Shown: in pieces, positions 23,542 to 31,049 of the stretch
Layout of the letters: every line of letters begins with the position of its first letter
Position numbering within the stretch: the stretch's first letter is position 1
DNA from: an uncultured Erysipelotrichaceae bacterium
Lineage (GTDB): Bacteria > Bacillota_I > Bacilli_A > RF39 > UBA660
DNA: 35,868 nucleotides
Reading direction: 5' to 3'
Assembly: GCA_902795725.1 (NCBI GenBank)
Contig: CADBLY010000021.1
Coordinates: forward strand, 1-35,868
Program-made: the position numbers and the translations under genes
Notes under the pieces: model-generated
Told to the model about the DNA's origin: nothing
Seen by the model: only the letters and a program-made list of their open reading frames with translations
The model's database searches: none

Positions 23542-25668
23542 ATGAAATTACGATTTAGAGCAGAACCAAAGGATTGGACAATATTTATATCCTTTTGTAT
23601 AGCATGGTTTATTGTTGTCGCACTTGCTGTAGTAAATATACATGCCTTTATAATTGAAGAAAATTTTACCATAAATATTTTCTTAATATTTACTAGTTTT
23701 AATATGTTTGGGGTAACACTTTTAGGATTCATTGCAGGAATTGTTTTTGGACTTGTAAGTGTTAAGTCTTACTTTTTTGAAAGAGAAGCAGGTATGGGAG
23801 TAATATCAGCGGAAAAGAAAACAAAAAATTATTCTCGTTGGAGCAAAGAAAAAGAAATACAAAATGATATTGGAATGGCAAAGGTTGATCCCAAAGCACC
23901 TTCATCTGATGCTGCTGGGATACCAATTATTATGAAGCAAGATGAAGTATGGGTAGATAATGGAGAATATCATAACTTAGTAATTGGTTCTACTGGTGCT
24001 GGAAAAACGCAAACGACAGTACTTCCTATGGTTAACTTACTTGCAAAACATGATGAATCAATGATTATAACAGATCCCAAAGGCGAGATATATGAAAATT
24101 GCTCTGAATATCTAAAAAGTTTGGGATATAATATTGTATTATTAAACTTCCGTGATCCACAACAAGGTAATAGTTGGAATCCACTATACTTGCCATATTC
24201 CCTTTATAAATCAGGGAATATAGACAAGGCTGTCGAATTATTGGAAGATTTAGGAGCTAATATTATTAAAGACCCGACAGCTAAAGGTCAAGATCCTTTC
24301 TGGGAAAATACATCAGCAGATTACTTTACAGGTCTAGCATTTGCTTTATTTGAAGATGCTAAAGAAGAAGAAATCAATTTAAATAGTATTAGTTTAATGA
24401 CTACCATTGGTGAAGAAAAATTAGCCAATACTACTTATATTAAAGATTTCTTTAGTTACAAAGATCCATCAAGTACATCTTACACAAAAGCATCATCTAC
24501 ACTAATGGCTCCATCTGATACTAAAGGTTCAATCCTATCAGTTTTTAAACAAAAAATACAATTATTCGCTTCACGAGCTAATTTATCTGAAATGTTAGCA
24601 AATAATGATTTTGATATGCGTGATATCGGTAAAAAGAAAACAGCTGTTTTTATTGTTATTCAAGATGAAAAAACAACATATCATTCATTAGTAACTATAT
24701 TCTTGAAACAGTGCTACGAAACACTAATATCCGTTGCTCAAGAGCAAGGTGGAAAACTACCACATCGTACCAATTTTATTCTTGATGAATTTGCTAATAT
24801 GCCACCATTAAAAGACGTTACTACCATGGTAACTGCCGCTCGTTCAAGAAACATGCGTTTTACCTTTATTATTCAAAACTTTGCCCAATTATATGAAGTT
24901 TATGGAAAAGAAAATGGTGAAACAATTAAAGGTAACTGTGGAAATATTGTTTACTTAATTAGTACAGAATTAACTGCTTTAGAAGAGATAAGTAAAATGT
25001 GTGGAGAAGTTAAATCTAAAGAAAAAGAAAAAACATCATCTACACCATTAGTAACTGTAAGTGATTTACGTAGTATGGACCAATGGGAAACCATTATAAT
25101 TAGGCTTAGAAAAATGCCGTTTAAAACAAAGCTTACACCAAATTTTGAAATGGACTGGGGTCATAAATTTCCAAAGGCTAAGTATCCACATCGCCAAAGA
25201 AAAGAAATTGGAATATTTGATTTAAAATCATTTGTTGATAAAAAAAGAGAAGAAAAAATAAATAATATGCTAAATGGAAATGAAGGACCAAATCTACCAT
25301 TTGGTGGACGACCAGGGGCAAATCCTTTTGGTGGAAATCCATTTGGTAATAATAATCTCTTTGGTGGACCAAACCCTTTTGGACCTACCAAACCATCAAG
25401 TGATAATTTTAATGTTGATGATCTAGTAAAAAGAATAGATGCTAAAATTGCTGAATTAGAAGAAGAAGAAAAAAGGGAACAAGAAGAACAATCTAAATCA
25501 ATAAATAAACAAGAAAAAAATTCAGAAGAAAAACAAGAAGAAAAAGCCATTCAACCAACTGAATTAAACACTGATTTAAATGGCAATAATGATTCAAATC
25601 AATCAATAGACTTTAAACACAATGTTACTGATGATCAATTCTTTGATGACTTTTTTGGAGATGACTAA
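23542..25668 (+). CDS. virD4: VirD4/TraG-type coupling ATPase
   Basis: Coupling proteins choose substrates and hand them to the T4SS channel. The 708-residue protein has two N-terminal membrane helices (about 12-35 and 50-75), Walker A GSTGAGKT at 149-156, a Walker B region NFILDEFANMPPL with D415 and E416, and TraG phrases such as ITDPKGEIYENCSEYLKSLG and AARSRNMRFTFIIQNFAQLY. The C-terminal 130 residues are unlike the core: an Asn-Pro-Phe-Gly-rich stretch (about 590-615) and then a Glu/Lys/Gln coiled region. This tail is likely the substrate or partner-binding part. No relaxase gene accompanies it. Confidence 0.95.
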   Translation: MKLRFRAEPKDWTIFISFCIAWFIVVALAVVNIHAFIIEENFTINIFLIFTSFNMFGVTLLGFIAGIVFGLVSVKSYFFEREAGMGVISAEKKTKNYSRWSKEKEIQNDIGMAKVDPKAPSSDAAGIPIIMKQDEVWVDNGEYHNLVIGSTGAGKTQTTVLPMVNLLAKHDESMIITDPKGEIYENCSEYLKSLGYNIVLLNFRDPQQGNSWNPLYLPYSLYKSGNIDKAVELLEDLGANIIKDPTAKGQDPFWENTSADYFTGLAFALFEDAKEEEINLNSISLMTTIGEEKLANTTYIKDFFSYKDPSSTSYTKASSTLMAPSDTKGSILSVFKQKIQLFASRANLSEMLANNDFDMRDIGKKKTAVFIVIQDEKTTYHSLVTIFLKQCYETLISVAQEQGGKLPHRTNFILDEFANMPPLKDVTTMVTAARSRNMRFTFIIQNFAQLYEVYGKENGETIKGNCGNIVYLISTELTALEEISKMCGEVKSKEKEKTSSTPLVTVSDLRSMDQWETIIIRLRKMPFKTKLTPNFEMDWGHKFPKAKYPHRQRKEIGIFDLKSFVDKKREEKINNMLNGNEGPNLPFGGRPGANPFGGNPFGNNNLFGGPNPFGPTKPSSDNFNVDDLVKRIDAKIAELEEEEKREQEEQSKSINKQEKNSEEKQEEKAIQPTELNTDLNGNNDSNQSIDFKHNVTDDQFFDDFFGDD

Positions 25669-25729
25669 ATTTATTAAACTTTCTAACTATATTTAAACAC
25701 AAAAAAACATATAATATATTGGTGATTAT

Positions 25730-26017
25730 ATGTTAGAAAGTATTACAGTAAATGAATTAAAAAAACTATCCAATATAGAAATAATTGATTTAAGAAGTCC
25801 AGAAAAGTATAACGATAATCATATTTTAAATGCACATAATATTTCATTTGATAGTTTATTATTGAGCCCAGAAAAATATTTAAATAAAAATATAAAGTAC
25901 TATATATATTGTCAAAAAGGTTTGAAAAGCAAACAATTATGTCGTACATTAAACTTAAAAGGGTATAAAGCAGTTCATATCGTGGGTGGATATGAATCTT
26001 GGATATTAAACGAATAA
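25730..26017 (+). CDS. Rhodanese-like single-domain protein
   Basis: This 95-residue protein has the rhodanese pattern: IEIIDLRSPEKYNDNHILNA at the start, the active-site loop YCQKGLKSKQLCRTL with Cys at about 64, and HIVGGYESWILNE at the end. Such small proteins carry sulfane sulfur on the cysteine. It starts 61 bases after virD4, with GGTGAT at 25721 and no terminator between, so read-through from the secretion block is possible, though the role is probably unrelated. Confidence 0.88.
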   Translation: MLESITVNELKKLSNIEIIDLRSPEKYNDNHILNAHNISFDSLLLSPEKYLNKNIKYYIYCQKGLKSKQLCRTLNLKGYKAVHIVGGYESWILNE

Positions 26018-26041
26018 CTATACATTTTGTATAGTTTTTTT
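26017..26041 (+). terminator. Terminator after the rhodanese gene
   Basis: ACTATAC (26017-26023) pairs with GTATAGT (26029-26035) around a 5-base loop and is followed by a T-run. Confidence 0.8.
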
Positions 26042-26056
26042 GTTTAAAAAATATTA

Positions 26057-26085
26057 TTGACACATATATTCTTATAATATATAAT
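26057..26085 (+). promoter_or_regulatory. Perfect-consensus promoter of gmk
   Basis: TTGACA (26057-26062), 17 bases, TATAAT (26080-26085). The start site should be near 26092, so the leader is only about 11 bases and consists almost entirely of the GAGGTGA ribosome-binding site. Confidence 0.8.
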
Positions 26086-26102
26086 TTTATTGAGGTGAGT
26101 CT

Positions 26103-26753
26103 ATGATAAAACAAAAAGCAACAGGCAATTTAGTAGTAATATCAGGCCCAAGTGGATGTGGGAAAGGCACCATATGTAAAGAATTAATAAAAAGAAATAA
26201 AAATATTAAATTATCAATATCAATGACAACTAGAAAACCCCGAGCACAAGAAATAGATGGACGTGATTATTATTTTATAACCAAAGAAGAATTTGAAAAG
26301 CGTATTAAAGAAAACAAATTTTTAGAATACGCTAAAGTTCATCATGATAATTATTACGGGACTCCTAAAGATAAAATAGATGAGTATACAAAAAAAGGAA
26401 TAGATGTTATAGCAGAAATAGATATTAATGGAGCTTTACAAATAAATAACGAAATTAAAGAAGCAATTTTTATTTTTATAATGCCACCTAGCATGAAAGA
26501 ATTAAAATCAAGATTAATAAAAAGAAATACTGAATGTAAAGAACAAATTGTTGAACGATTTACTAAAGCCTATCAAGAAATAAATTATGTATCTAAATAT
26601 AATTATGTCGTTATCAATGATAAAATAGAAAAAGCAGTACAGAAAATTGAAGCAATTTTATTAAGTGAAAAATGTCGTGTGGATCGAATTGAAGATATAG
26701 ATTTAAATAATAAAGAAGAAATGATTCACGAACTATTAATGGAGGATAAATGA
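26103..26753 (+). CDS. gmk: Guanylate kinase
   Basis: The enzyme phosphorylates GMP to GDP with ATP. The 216-residue protein has the P-loop GPSGCGKGT at residues 15-23, the GMP-binding stretch SMTTRKPRAQEIDGRDYYF, the lid phrase HHDNYYGTPKDKID and the core AEIDINGALQI. Length is typical. It overlaps the following lipoprotein gene by ATGA (26750-26753). Confidence 0.96.
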   Translation: MIKQKATGNLVVISGPSGCGKGTICKELIKRNKNIKLSISMTTRKPRAQEIDGRDYYFITKEEFEKRIKENKFLEYAKVHHDNYYGTPKDKIDEYTKKGIDVIAEIDINGALQINNEIKEAIFIFIMPPSMKELKSRLIKRNTECKEQIVERFTKAYQEINYVSKYNYVVINDKIEKAVQKIEAILLSEKCRVDRIEDIDLNNKEEMIHELLMEDK

Positions 26754-27190
26754 AAAAGTATGTAATAGTGCTAATTATATTATTAACCGGATGTTCAAAA
26801 ACAACTACAATATGTGAATCACATATAAATAATTCTGAACAAAACTATAAAGAGAATGCAAAATATACAATATACTCAAAAAACAATTTTGTAAAAAAAG
26901 TATCAATTAATGAGCAATATAAATCTGAAGATAGTAATGTTATTGATTATTTTGACTCATATTTAAAACTAACCTTTTTAACACTCAACGAACAATATGG
27001 AAATATTGAATATAAATCAAAGCAAATAAAAAATGGAATACAATATTTTGTCGATATTGACTTTGAAAATACTAATATAAAAGAGATGGTAAAAAATGGT
27101 TATTTAGACAAAGACTATGTTGTAAACAATCAAATAACAACTTTAGGTATAAAAAAAATGTATGAATCACAAGGCGCAAAGTGTAATTAA
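26750..27190 (+). CDS. Small lipoprotein, possibly DUF1307/YehR family
   Basis: The 146-residue protein begins MKKYVIVLIILLTGCSKTTT, a signal sequence with lipobox. The exported domain has the order expected of YehR/DUF1307 lipoproteins (a short beta strand, 'YKSKQIKNGIQYFVDIDFE', and a terminal 'KKMYESQGAKC'), but I am not certain. It is translationally coupled to gmk, which looks like a positional accident more than a functional link. Confidence 0.6.
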   Translation: MKKYVIVLIILLTGCSKTTTICESHINNSEQNYKENAKYTIYSKNNFVKKVSINEQYKSEDSNVIDYFDSYLKLTFLTLNEQYGNIEYKSKQIKNGIQYFVDIDFENTNIKEMVKNGYLDKDYVVNNQITTLGIKKMYESQGAKCN

Positions 27191-27215
27191 AAAGAAAAAA
27201 TTACACTATTTTTTC
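27180..27215 (+). terminator. Terminator after the gmk operon
   Basis: AGTGTAATT (27180-27188) pairs with AATTACACT (27199-27207) and is followed by ATTTTTTC. The lipoprotein stop codon sits at the end of the left arm. Confidence 0.75.
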
Positions 27216-27368
27216 TTATTAATAACAAATAATAAACTTATTCCTATACATACAATTCCTAATCCTAAAAAATTAAAACTAACATCATTAAAAATAATTA
27301 ATGATATTATACCTAAACATATTCCAAAAGCAATTCCATTATATACTATTTTTTTGATACTGCTTCAT
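27206..27368 (-). pseudogene. Small membrane-protein gene interrupted at an A7 tract
   Basis: Leftward, the frame ending at the TAG at 27206 reads IVYNGIAFGICLGIISLIIF then FNFLGLGIVCIGISLLFVIN-KKK: two good membrane helices and a basic end. It has no start codon in frame. The ATG at 27368 (MKQYQK...) lies in the frame offset by one. Removing one A from the seven-A run near 27352 joins them into a 53-residue two-helix protein. The gene may be a broken remnant, may use slippage at A7, or the run may be a sequencing or assembly error. It overlaps the end of licD by about 20 bases. Confidence 0.45.
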
Positions 27369-28233
27369 CTCCATTAAGATTCAATAATACGGTATGTTTA
27401 GGCTTTTGCATAGTAATAGGCAAAGTTTCTTTCCATATCTTTTCCTTATCATCCCACTTTTTTAGACAATTGTCTCCGTATCTTTGCTTTAAGACCTTTT
27501 CGATGTTATTATACGAATAGAATTTTCTTCCTTCAAAATCATATTCCTTAAAAGGGAAAATATCATCTTTTAAAAAAATAGGCTCCTTCATAAATCTTTG
27601 CCAAGGAATTGCAATAGTTTGTGCGCATAGCTTACTGTTAATATTTTTATTACTATATTTTTCTGCAACCCTATTTATAAGTTTTTTTAACATAACATGT
27701 GGAATATGTAAATTATCACAGAAGACAACTAAAGGCATAAGAATTTTTATAAAACTTCTATACAATTCATCAATAAACTTATTCTCCGACATATTATCAA
27801 TAATAACAACATCAACAAAAATACCATTTCCATCACATTTATTACTTAACAATACATTTTTTTCTTTTATAAAAGTATTTCTTTTTCTTAGTTTCATATT
27901 TGGAATTAAAGCATTGTATCTTTTGTCTTTTTCAAAACAGTGATAATAAAAATCACTATTCAAATCCTTATCCAATGCTGATAGAAATTTTTTCCAATAC
28001 TTTCTTTCAATACATACATCGATATCGTCATCCCAAGGAATAAAACCTTTATAGTTTACCATTCCAAGAGCAGATCCGGCCATCATACAATAAGGAATTC
28101 CATTCTTTCTACATACACGGTCTAATTCATCCATAATAGTCAATATCTCAAGTTGCAAATCTCTTACTGTAATTTCTTTGCCATCCTGGATATCTATTAC
28201 ATATTTTTTTCTTTCTTTGATATAATCATTCAT
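27346..28233 (-). CDS. licD: LicD-family phosphotransferase
   Basis: LicD proteins transfer phosphorylcholine or similar groups from a nucleotide carrier onto surface glycans. The 295-residue protein has the family signature AGSALGMVNYKGFIPWDDDI at residues 52-71, including the DDD metal-binding cluster, and FVDVVIIDNMS further on. It is cytoplasmic with no membrane helix. It is leftward, alone, between two rightward units, with its own promoter. No choline uptake or CTP-choline gene is nearby, so the donor and acceptor are unknown. Confidence 0.9.
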   Translation of the reverse strand: MNDYIKERKKYVIDIQDGKEITVRDLQLEILTIMDELDRVCRKNGIPYCMMAGSALGMVNYKGFIPWDDDIDVCIERKYWKKFLSALDKDLNSDFYYHCFEKDKRYNALIPNMKLRKRNTFIKEKNVLLSNKCDGNGIFVDVVIIDNMSENKFIDELYRSFIKILMPLVVFCDNLHIPHVMLKKLINRVAEKYSNKNINSKLCAQTIAIPWQRFMKEPIFLKDDIFPFKEYDFEGRKFYSYNNIEKVLKQRYGDNCLKKWDDKEKIWKETLPITMQKPKHTVLLNLNGDEAVSKK

Positions 28234-28251
28234 ATCATCACATCCAAATAT

Positions 28252-28280
28252 ATTCTATCATGTATAGTAATTTTTTTCAA
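28252..28280 (-). promoter_or_regulatory. Promoter of licD
   Basis: Leftward TTGAAA (28280-28275), a 17-base spacer and an extended -10 TGA-TAGAAT (28252-28257), 18 bases before the ATG. Confidence 0.65.
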
Positions 28281-28359
28281 TTGCTTGGGTAATTGTTTCA
28301 CACTTCTTTTGGGATTTTGAATATGCTATATTAGAAATTTTAAAGGAGGAGTGAATAAT

Positions 28360-28797
28360 ATGAATTGTCAAAATAATGATAATAAGTGCTGTTTAGCTGA
28401 AGTATTAACTGTAATTAATGTCCTACAACAAAATGCAGAATGCAGTGATGCTTGCCTAGAAACTTGTGATCGTGGTTTTTTAGGTTGTGGAACAACAACA
28501 TTTACATGTAATACAAGACCAGTAGTTTTATATACATGTGCAGGTAATGGAACACCTTTTTCAATGCCTATAACTCGAGAAAATGTTGTGTGCGGAGATG
28601 AAGGAGTTACATGTTCTAATGTATTTAGGGTAGAAAAAGTAGATGGATGTTGTGCAACATTCAGAGTTCTTGCAGAAAATACTGATGATACAACTGGAAC
28701 AATACCTTATGTAACTACTAATTCATTTTTCACAATGAATTTAGATTGTTTATGTGCTTTAAGATGTTTACCAGATACATTTGTTGACTGTGTATAA
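28360..28797 (+). CDS. CotY/CotZ-like cysteine-rich spore coat-type protein
   Basis: The 145-residue protein has 17 cysteines. It carries the order known from CotZ/CotY/ExsY of Bacillus: a short N-terminal KCC, a helical piece (EVLTVINVLQQ), GCGTTTFTCNTRPVVLYT with a following GNGTPF, and FRVEKVDGCCATFRVLAENT. Those proteins crosslink into an outer spore crust or exosporium. I use the ATG at 28360, 9 bases after GGAGGA; a GTG at 28351 abuts that site. A terminator follows. The family similarity is good; whether this organism sporulates cannot be told from the window. Confidence 0.82.
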   Translation: MNCQNNDNKCCLAEVLTVINVLQQNAECSDACLETCDRGFLGCGTTTFTCNTRPVVLYTCAGNGTPFSMPITRENVVCGDEGVTCSNVFRVEKVDGCCATFRVLAENTDDTTGTIPYVTTNSFFTMNLDCLCALRCLPDTFVDCV

Positions 28798-28814
28798 GAC
28801 CAATTGGTCTTTTT
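28796..28814 (+). terminator. Terminator after the coat-like gene
   Basis: AAGACC pairs with GGTCTT across AATT (28796-28811) and is followed by TTT. The stop codon overlaps the stem. Confidence 0.75.
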
Positions 28815-28817
28815 CTA

Positions 28818-28846
28818 TTGTAAAAATTTAATTTATATGATAATAT
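28818..28846 (+). promoter_or_regulatory. Promoter of the small membrane gene at 28870
   Basis: TTGTAA (28818-28823), 17 bases, TAATAT (28841-28846) preceded by TGA. An overlapping TATAAT at 28847-28852 has no matching -35. Confidence 0.5.
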
Positions 28847-28869
28847 TATAATAGAAAGGACGGTTGGAT

Positions 28870-29163
28870 ATGAAATACTATAACTTAAGTAAAAAAGATT
28901 ATAAACGTAAAGAAGCTGAATTTAGAGAAACTTATGTAGGAGGTCAAAGATATTTAGGATATGTTATAAGCATGTTAGTGTTTTTAACCTTTGGGATAAT
29001 AAATATAATTATCTTTTGCAATTCAAATGCTGATATTACAACTAAAGAATTAGCTAATTGCATGTTTTTTTCTATATTACTACTACTAAGTGGTATTATG
29101 GCTACTATATTTGGTATAGAATATATTAAACATTTTAAAGAATTTGTTAATAATAAAAAATAG
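28870..29163 (+). CDS. Small two-helix membrane protein of unknown function
   Basis: The 97-residue protein has a basic N-terminus (KKDYKRKEAEFRETYVGGQR), two membrane helices (about 29-50 and 64-85) and a basic end. The ATG at 28870 is 9 bases after AAAGGA; a TTG two codons earlier is too close to it. It is a single-gene unit with its own promoter and a shared terminator. I do not recognise the family. Confidence 0.7.
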   Translation: MKYYNLSKKDYKRKEAEFRETYVGGQRYLGYVISMLVFLTFGIINIIIFCNSNADITTKELANCMFFSILLLLSGIMATIFGIEYIKHFKEFVNNKK

Positions 29164-29182
29164 CTCGTGCTATTTTCTTTTT
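29157..29182. terminator. Bidirectional terminator between converging genes
   Basis: AAAATAGC (29157-29164) pairs with GCTATTTT (29169-29176). T-rich or A-rich flanks on both sides serve the rightward gene ending at 29163 and the leftward gene ending at 29170. Confidence 0.75.
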
Positions 29183-29472
29183 ATATCTATAATATCATCT
29201 ATGGGTATAGTTTCATTATCCATAGTTATAAGATAATTCTTATTTCTTCCAATAATACGCTTTTCTATTTCTTTATTTTTTAATTTAATAATAACATTAG
29301 CCTTATAAATATAATTAGGTGATGAAAAGATTTCAGTTATTGTTTTCCTTATATTTTTATTAGGTGTACTTATTTCATCTTTTTTTATTTCACTAGAGTA
29401 ATAGTATTCACTGTTGTTGTTTAGTTTTTTTTCTATTTTATTATGAAACACATTAGGTAATTTTTTATCCAT
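29170..29472 (-). CDS. Hypothetical small cytoplasmic protein
   Basis: The 100-residue protein has no signal or membrane helix. It begins MDKKLPNVFHNKIEKKLNNN with a Tyr-rich YYYSSEIKKDE segment, then beta-strand-like text (YKANVIIKLKNKEIEKRIIG, LITMDNETIPIDDIIDIKRK), giving the impression of a small SH3-like or strand-rich domain. A GAAAGGAAG ribosome-binding site precedes the ATG. It is divergent from the LysM gene. The short, regular composition suggests a real gene; function is unknown. Confidence 0.7.
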   Translation of the reverse strand: MDKKLPNVFHNKIEKKLNNNSEYYYSSEIKKDEISTPNKNIRKTITEIFSSPNYIYKANVIIKLKNKEIEKRIIGRNKNYLITMDNETIPIDDIIDIKRK

Positions 29473-29560
29473 AGTATCTTCCTTTCAACATAGTATATTC
29501 AAACATTCATTATTTAGAACACATATAAACTTTCGTCATATATTATAACGAGGTGATACT

Positions 29561-30010
29561 ATGTATGAAATATATATGATAGAAGTAGGAGATACATTAG
29601 ATTCTATTGCCCGTAAGGTAGGGACTAGTGTCGATAATTTAAGAGATATTAACAAAAGGATAAATATAAAGCCTGGAGAATATATTATTGTACCAGCTTC
29701 GGATAATGAGTATTTTGAAATGTACACAGTTGAACAAGGAGATAATCTTTACAAAGTAGCTAAGAAGTTTGGCATAGATGCTGATACATTAATACTTTTA
29801 AATGGATTAAAAAAAGATGATTATATTTATCCTAACCAACAATTGATAGTACCTAGAGATATGGTTGATATTTATATTACTAAACAAGGAGATACTTTTG
29901 ATACCTTAACAAATGGATTGAATACCGATTATGAAACAATCATTAATCAAAATAGAAAATTACTATTAATTCCTGATCAATTGGTAGTTATTAGAAAAAT
30001 GAGTATATAG
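29561..30010 (+). CDS. Triple-LysM protein (SafA-like, no signal peptide)
   Basis: The 149-residue protein consists of three LysM repeats at about 4-45, 52-97 and 101-147, each with a 'xVxxGDTLxxIAxk' opening (IEVGDTLDSIARKVGTSVDN; VEQGDNLYKVAKKFGIDADT; ITKQGDTFDTLTNG) and a 'PGExIiVP' close. LysM binds peptidoglycan. There is no signal peptide, as for spore-coat LysM proteins such as SafA that are deposited from the mother cell. Upstream there is a CATAnnnTA box (29537-29545) with AC 16 bases before it, a loose match to a late sporulation sigma-K site. The third repeat is the most diverged. Confidence 0.85.
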   Translation: MYEIYMIEVGDTLDSIARKVGTSVDNLRDINKRINIKPGEYIIVPASDNEYFEMYTVEQGDNLYKVAKKFGIDADTLILLNGLKKDDYIYPNQQLIVPRDMVDIYITKQGDTFDTLTNGLNTDYETIINQNRKLLLIPDQLVVIRKMSI

Positions 30011-30037
30011 AAAGATCAAAATAGTCTTTCTTTTTTT
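30010..30037 (+). terminator. Terminator after the LysM gene
   Basis: GAAAGA (30010-30015) pairs with TCTTTC (30025-30030), followed by a T-run. A TATAAT box at 30050-30055 for the next operon follows at once. Confidence 0.65.
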
Positions 30038-30080
30038 CTTAATTTATTATATAATTAATTTAGGATGAAAGGACGATAAA

Positions 30081-31040
30081 ATGAATACAGATTATAATGG
30101 CATTAGTATCTTAAAAAATTATGGTGAAGATTTAACACAAAAATATTATATTACTGATCCTTCAATTGCTAGAGAAGATGAATTAAAAAAACTAATGATT
30201 GTATTACTAACTCCAGAAAAATCTGGTTTATTAGTTGGTAAAGCTGGTATTGGTAAAACTGCAATCGTAGAGGGATTAGCCTATCGTATTCAAAAACAAA
30301 CAGTACCAAATGCTTTAATGGGATATAGAGTAGTTAAAATCAATTCTTCCGCATTAGTTGGTAAAATGACATACAACGGCAAAGAAGAACTAGTTATATC
30401 TATTCTTGTAGAAGAATTAAAAAAATGTGATAAACTAATATTATTCATTGATGAAGTTCATACATTAATTGGAAGTAATGCCGATGGACCAATGGACTTA
30501 GCTAATATCCTAAAGCCAGTTATTGATAGAGGTTTAGTAAAAGTAATTGGAGCCACTACTGATATTGAATATAATACCTATATTGTAAGAGATAGAGCAT
30601 TCTTACGTAGATTTGATCGTATTGATGTATTGGAACCGACTGAAAAAGTTGCTGCTGATATTGTAATGGGATCATTACCAAAAATAGAAAAACAAACAGG
30701 TATTAAATTTCGATATAATGATTATATTCAAAGAATGTTAGTAGAATCAATCGTATCTGCTACCAATCCATATAAACGAGTATATGGTTTAGGTGCAATG
30801 TATCCAGATATTTGTTTTTCCGTTATAACTGCAGCATTTTCAAATGCCTTGTACCAAAATCATACCAGTGTGGGTGTAGAAGATGTATATTTTGCTATAA
30901 AAAACAGTAAGAGAATTTATCCTGATTCAATCATAAAAGAGCTTAATTTGTTTAGAGAAAAATTTAGTCAATTATGTATGAAAGAAGGAATAACACTACC
31001 AGTTGTAACCATTGATGAAATTCAAACAATTGAGGAATAG
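30081..31040 (+). CDS. Stand-alone ClpB/ClpC D1-like AAA+ ATPase
   Basis: The 319-residue protein matches the first AAA+ ring domain of Clp/Hsp100 proteins: REDELKKLMIVLLTPEKSGL, Walker A VGKAGIGKTAIVEGLAYRIQ, pore-loop equivalent GKMTYNGKEE with the aromatic Tyr, Walker B LILFIDEVHTLIG, sensor VIGATTDIEYNTYI and arginine region RDRAFLRRFDRIDV. A small helical lid follows (to about 300). Absent are the Clp N-domain, the middle coiled coil and the second ring; ClpB is normally about 850 residues. It heads a four-gene unit (30081-32518) with tight spacing. Substrate unknown. Confidence 0.85.
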   Translation: MNTDYNGISILKNYGEDLTQKYYITDPSIAREDELKKLMIVLLTPEKSGLLVGKAGIGKTAIVEGLAYRIQKQTVPNALMGYRVVKINSSALVGKMTYNGKEELVISILVEELKKCDKLILFIDEVHTLIGSNADGPMDLANILKPVIDRGLVKVIGATTDIEYNTYIVRDRAFLRRFDRIDVLEPTEKVAADIVMGSLPKIEKQTGIKFRYNDYIQRMLVESIVSATNPYKRVYGLGAMYPDICFSVITAAFSNALYQNHTSVGVEDVYFAIKNSKRIYPDSIIKELNLFREKFSQLCMKEGITLPVVTIDEIQTIEE

Positions 31041-31049
31041 GGTGATTAA

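Noticed and set aside
25161..25550. 129-residue leftward Ser/Phe-rich frame.
   Set aside because: It mirrors the repeat-rich tail of virD4; composition is explained by the opposite strand.
226..25668. tRNA-Leu as the integration site of an integrative conjugative element.
   Set aside because: scpAB, a normal chromosomal pair, lies between the tRNA and the block. I see no second copy of the tRNA 3' end to the right, no integrase, no relaxase and no oriT-like repeat.
25743..26114. 123-residue leftward frame opposite the rhodanese gene.
   Set aside because: It spans a terminator and the gmk promoter and is compositionally a shadow of AT-rich DNA.
27162..27377. 71-residue rightward frame.
   Set aside because: It starts inside the lipoprotein gene, crosses its terminator and runs antisense to the better two-helix membrane frame on the other strand.
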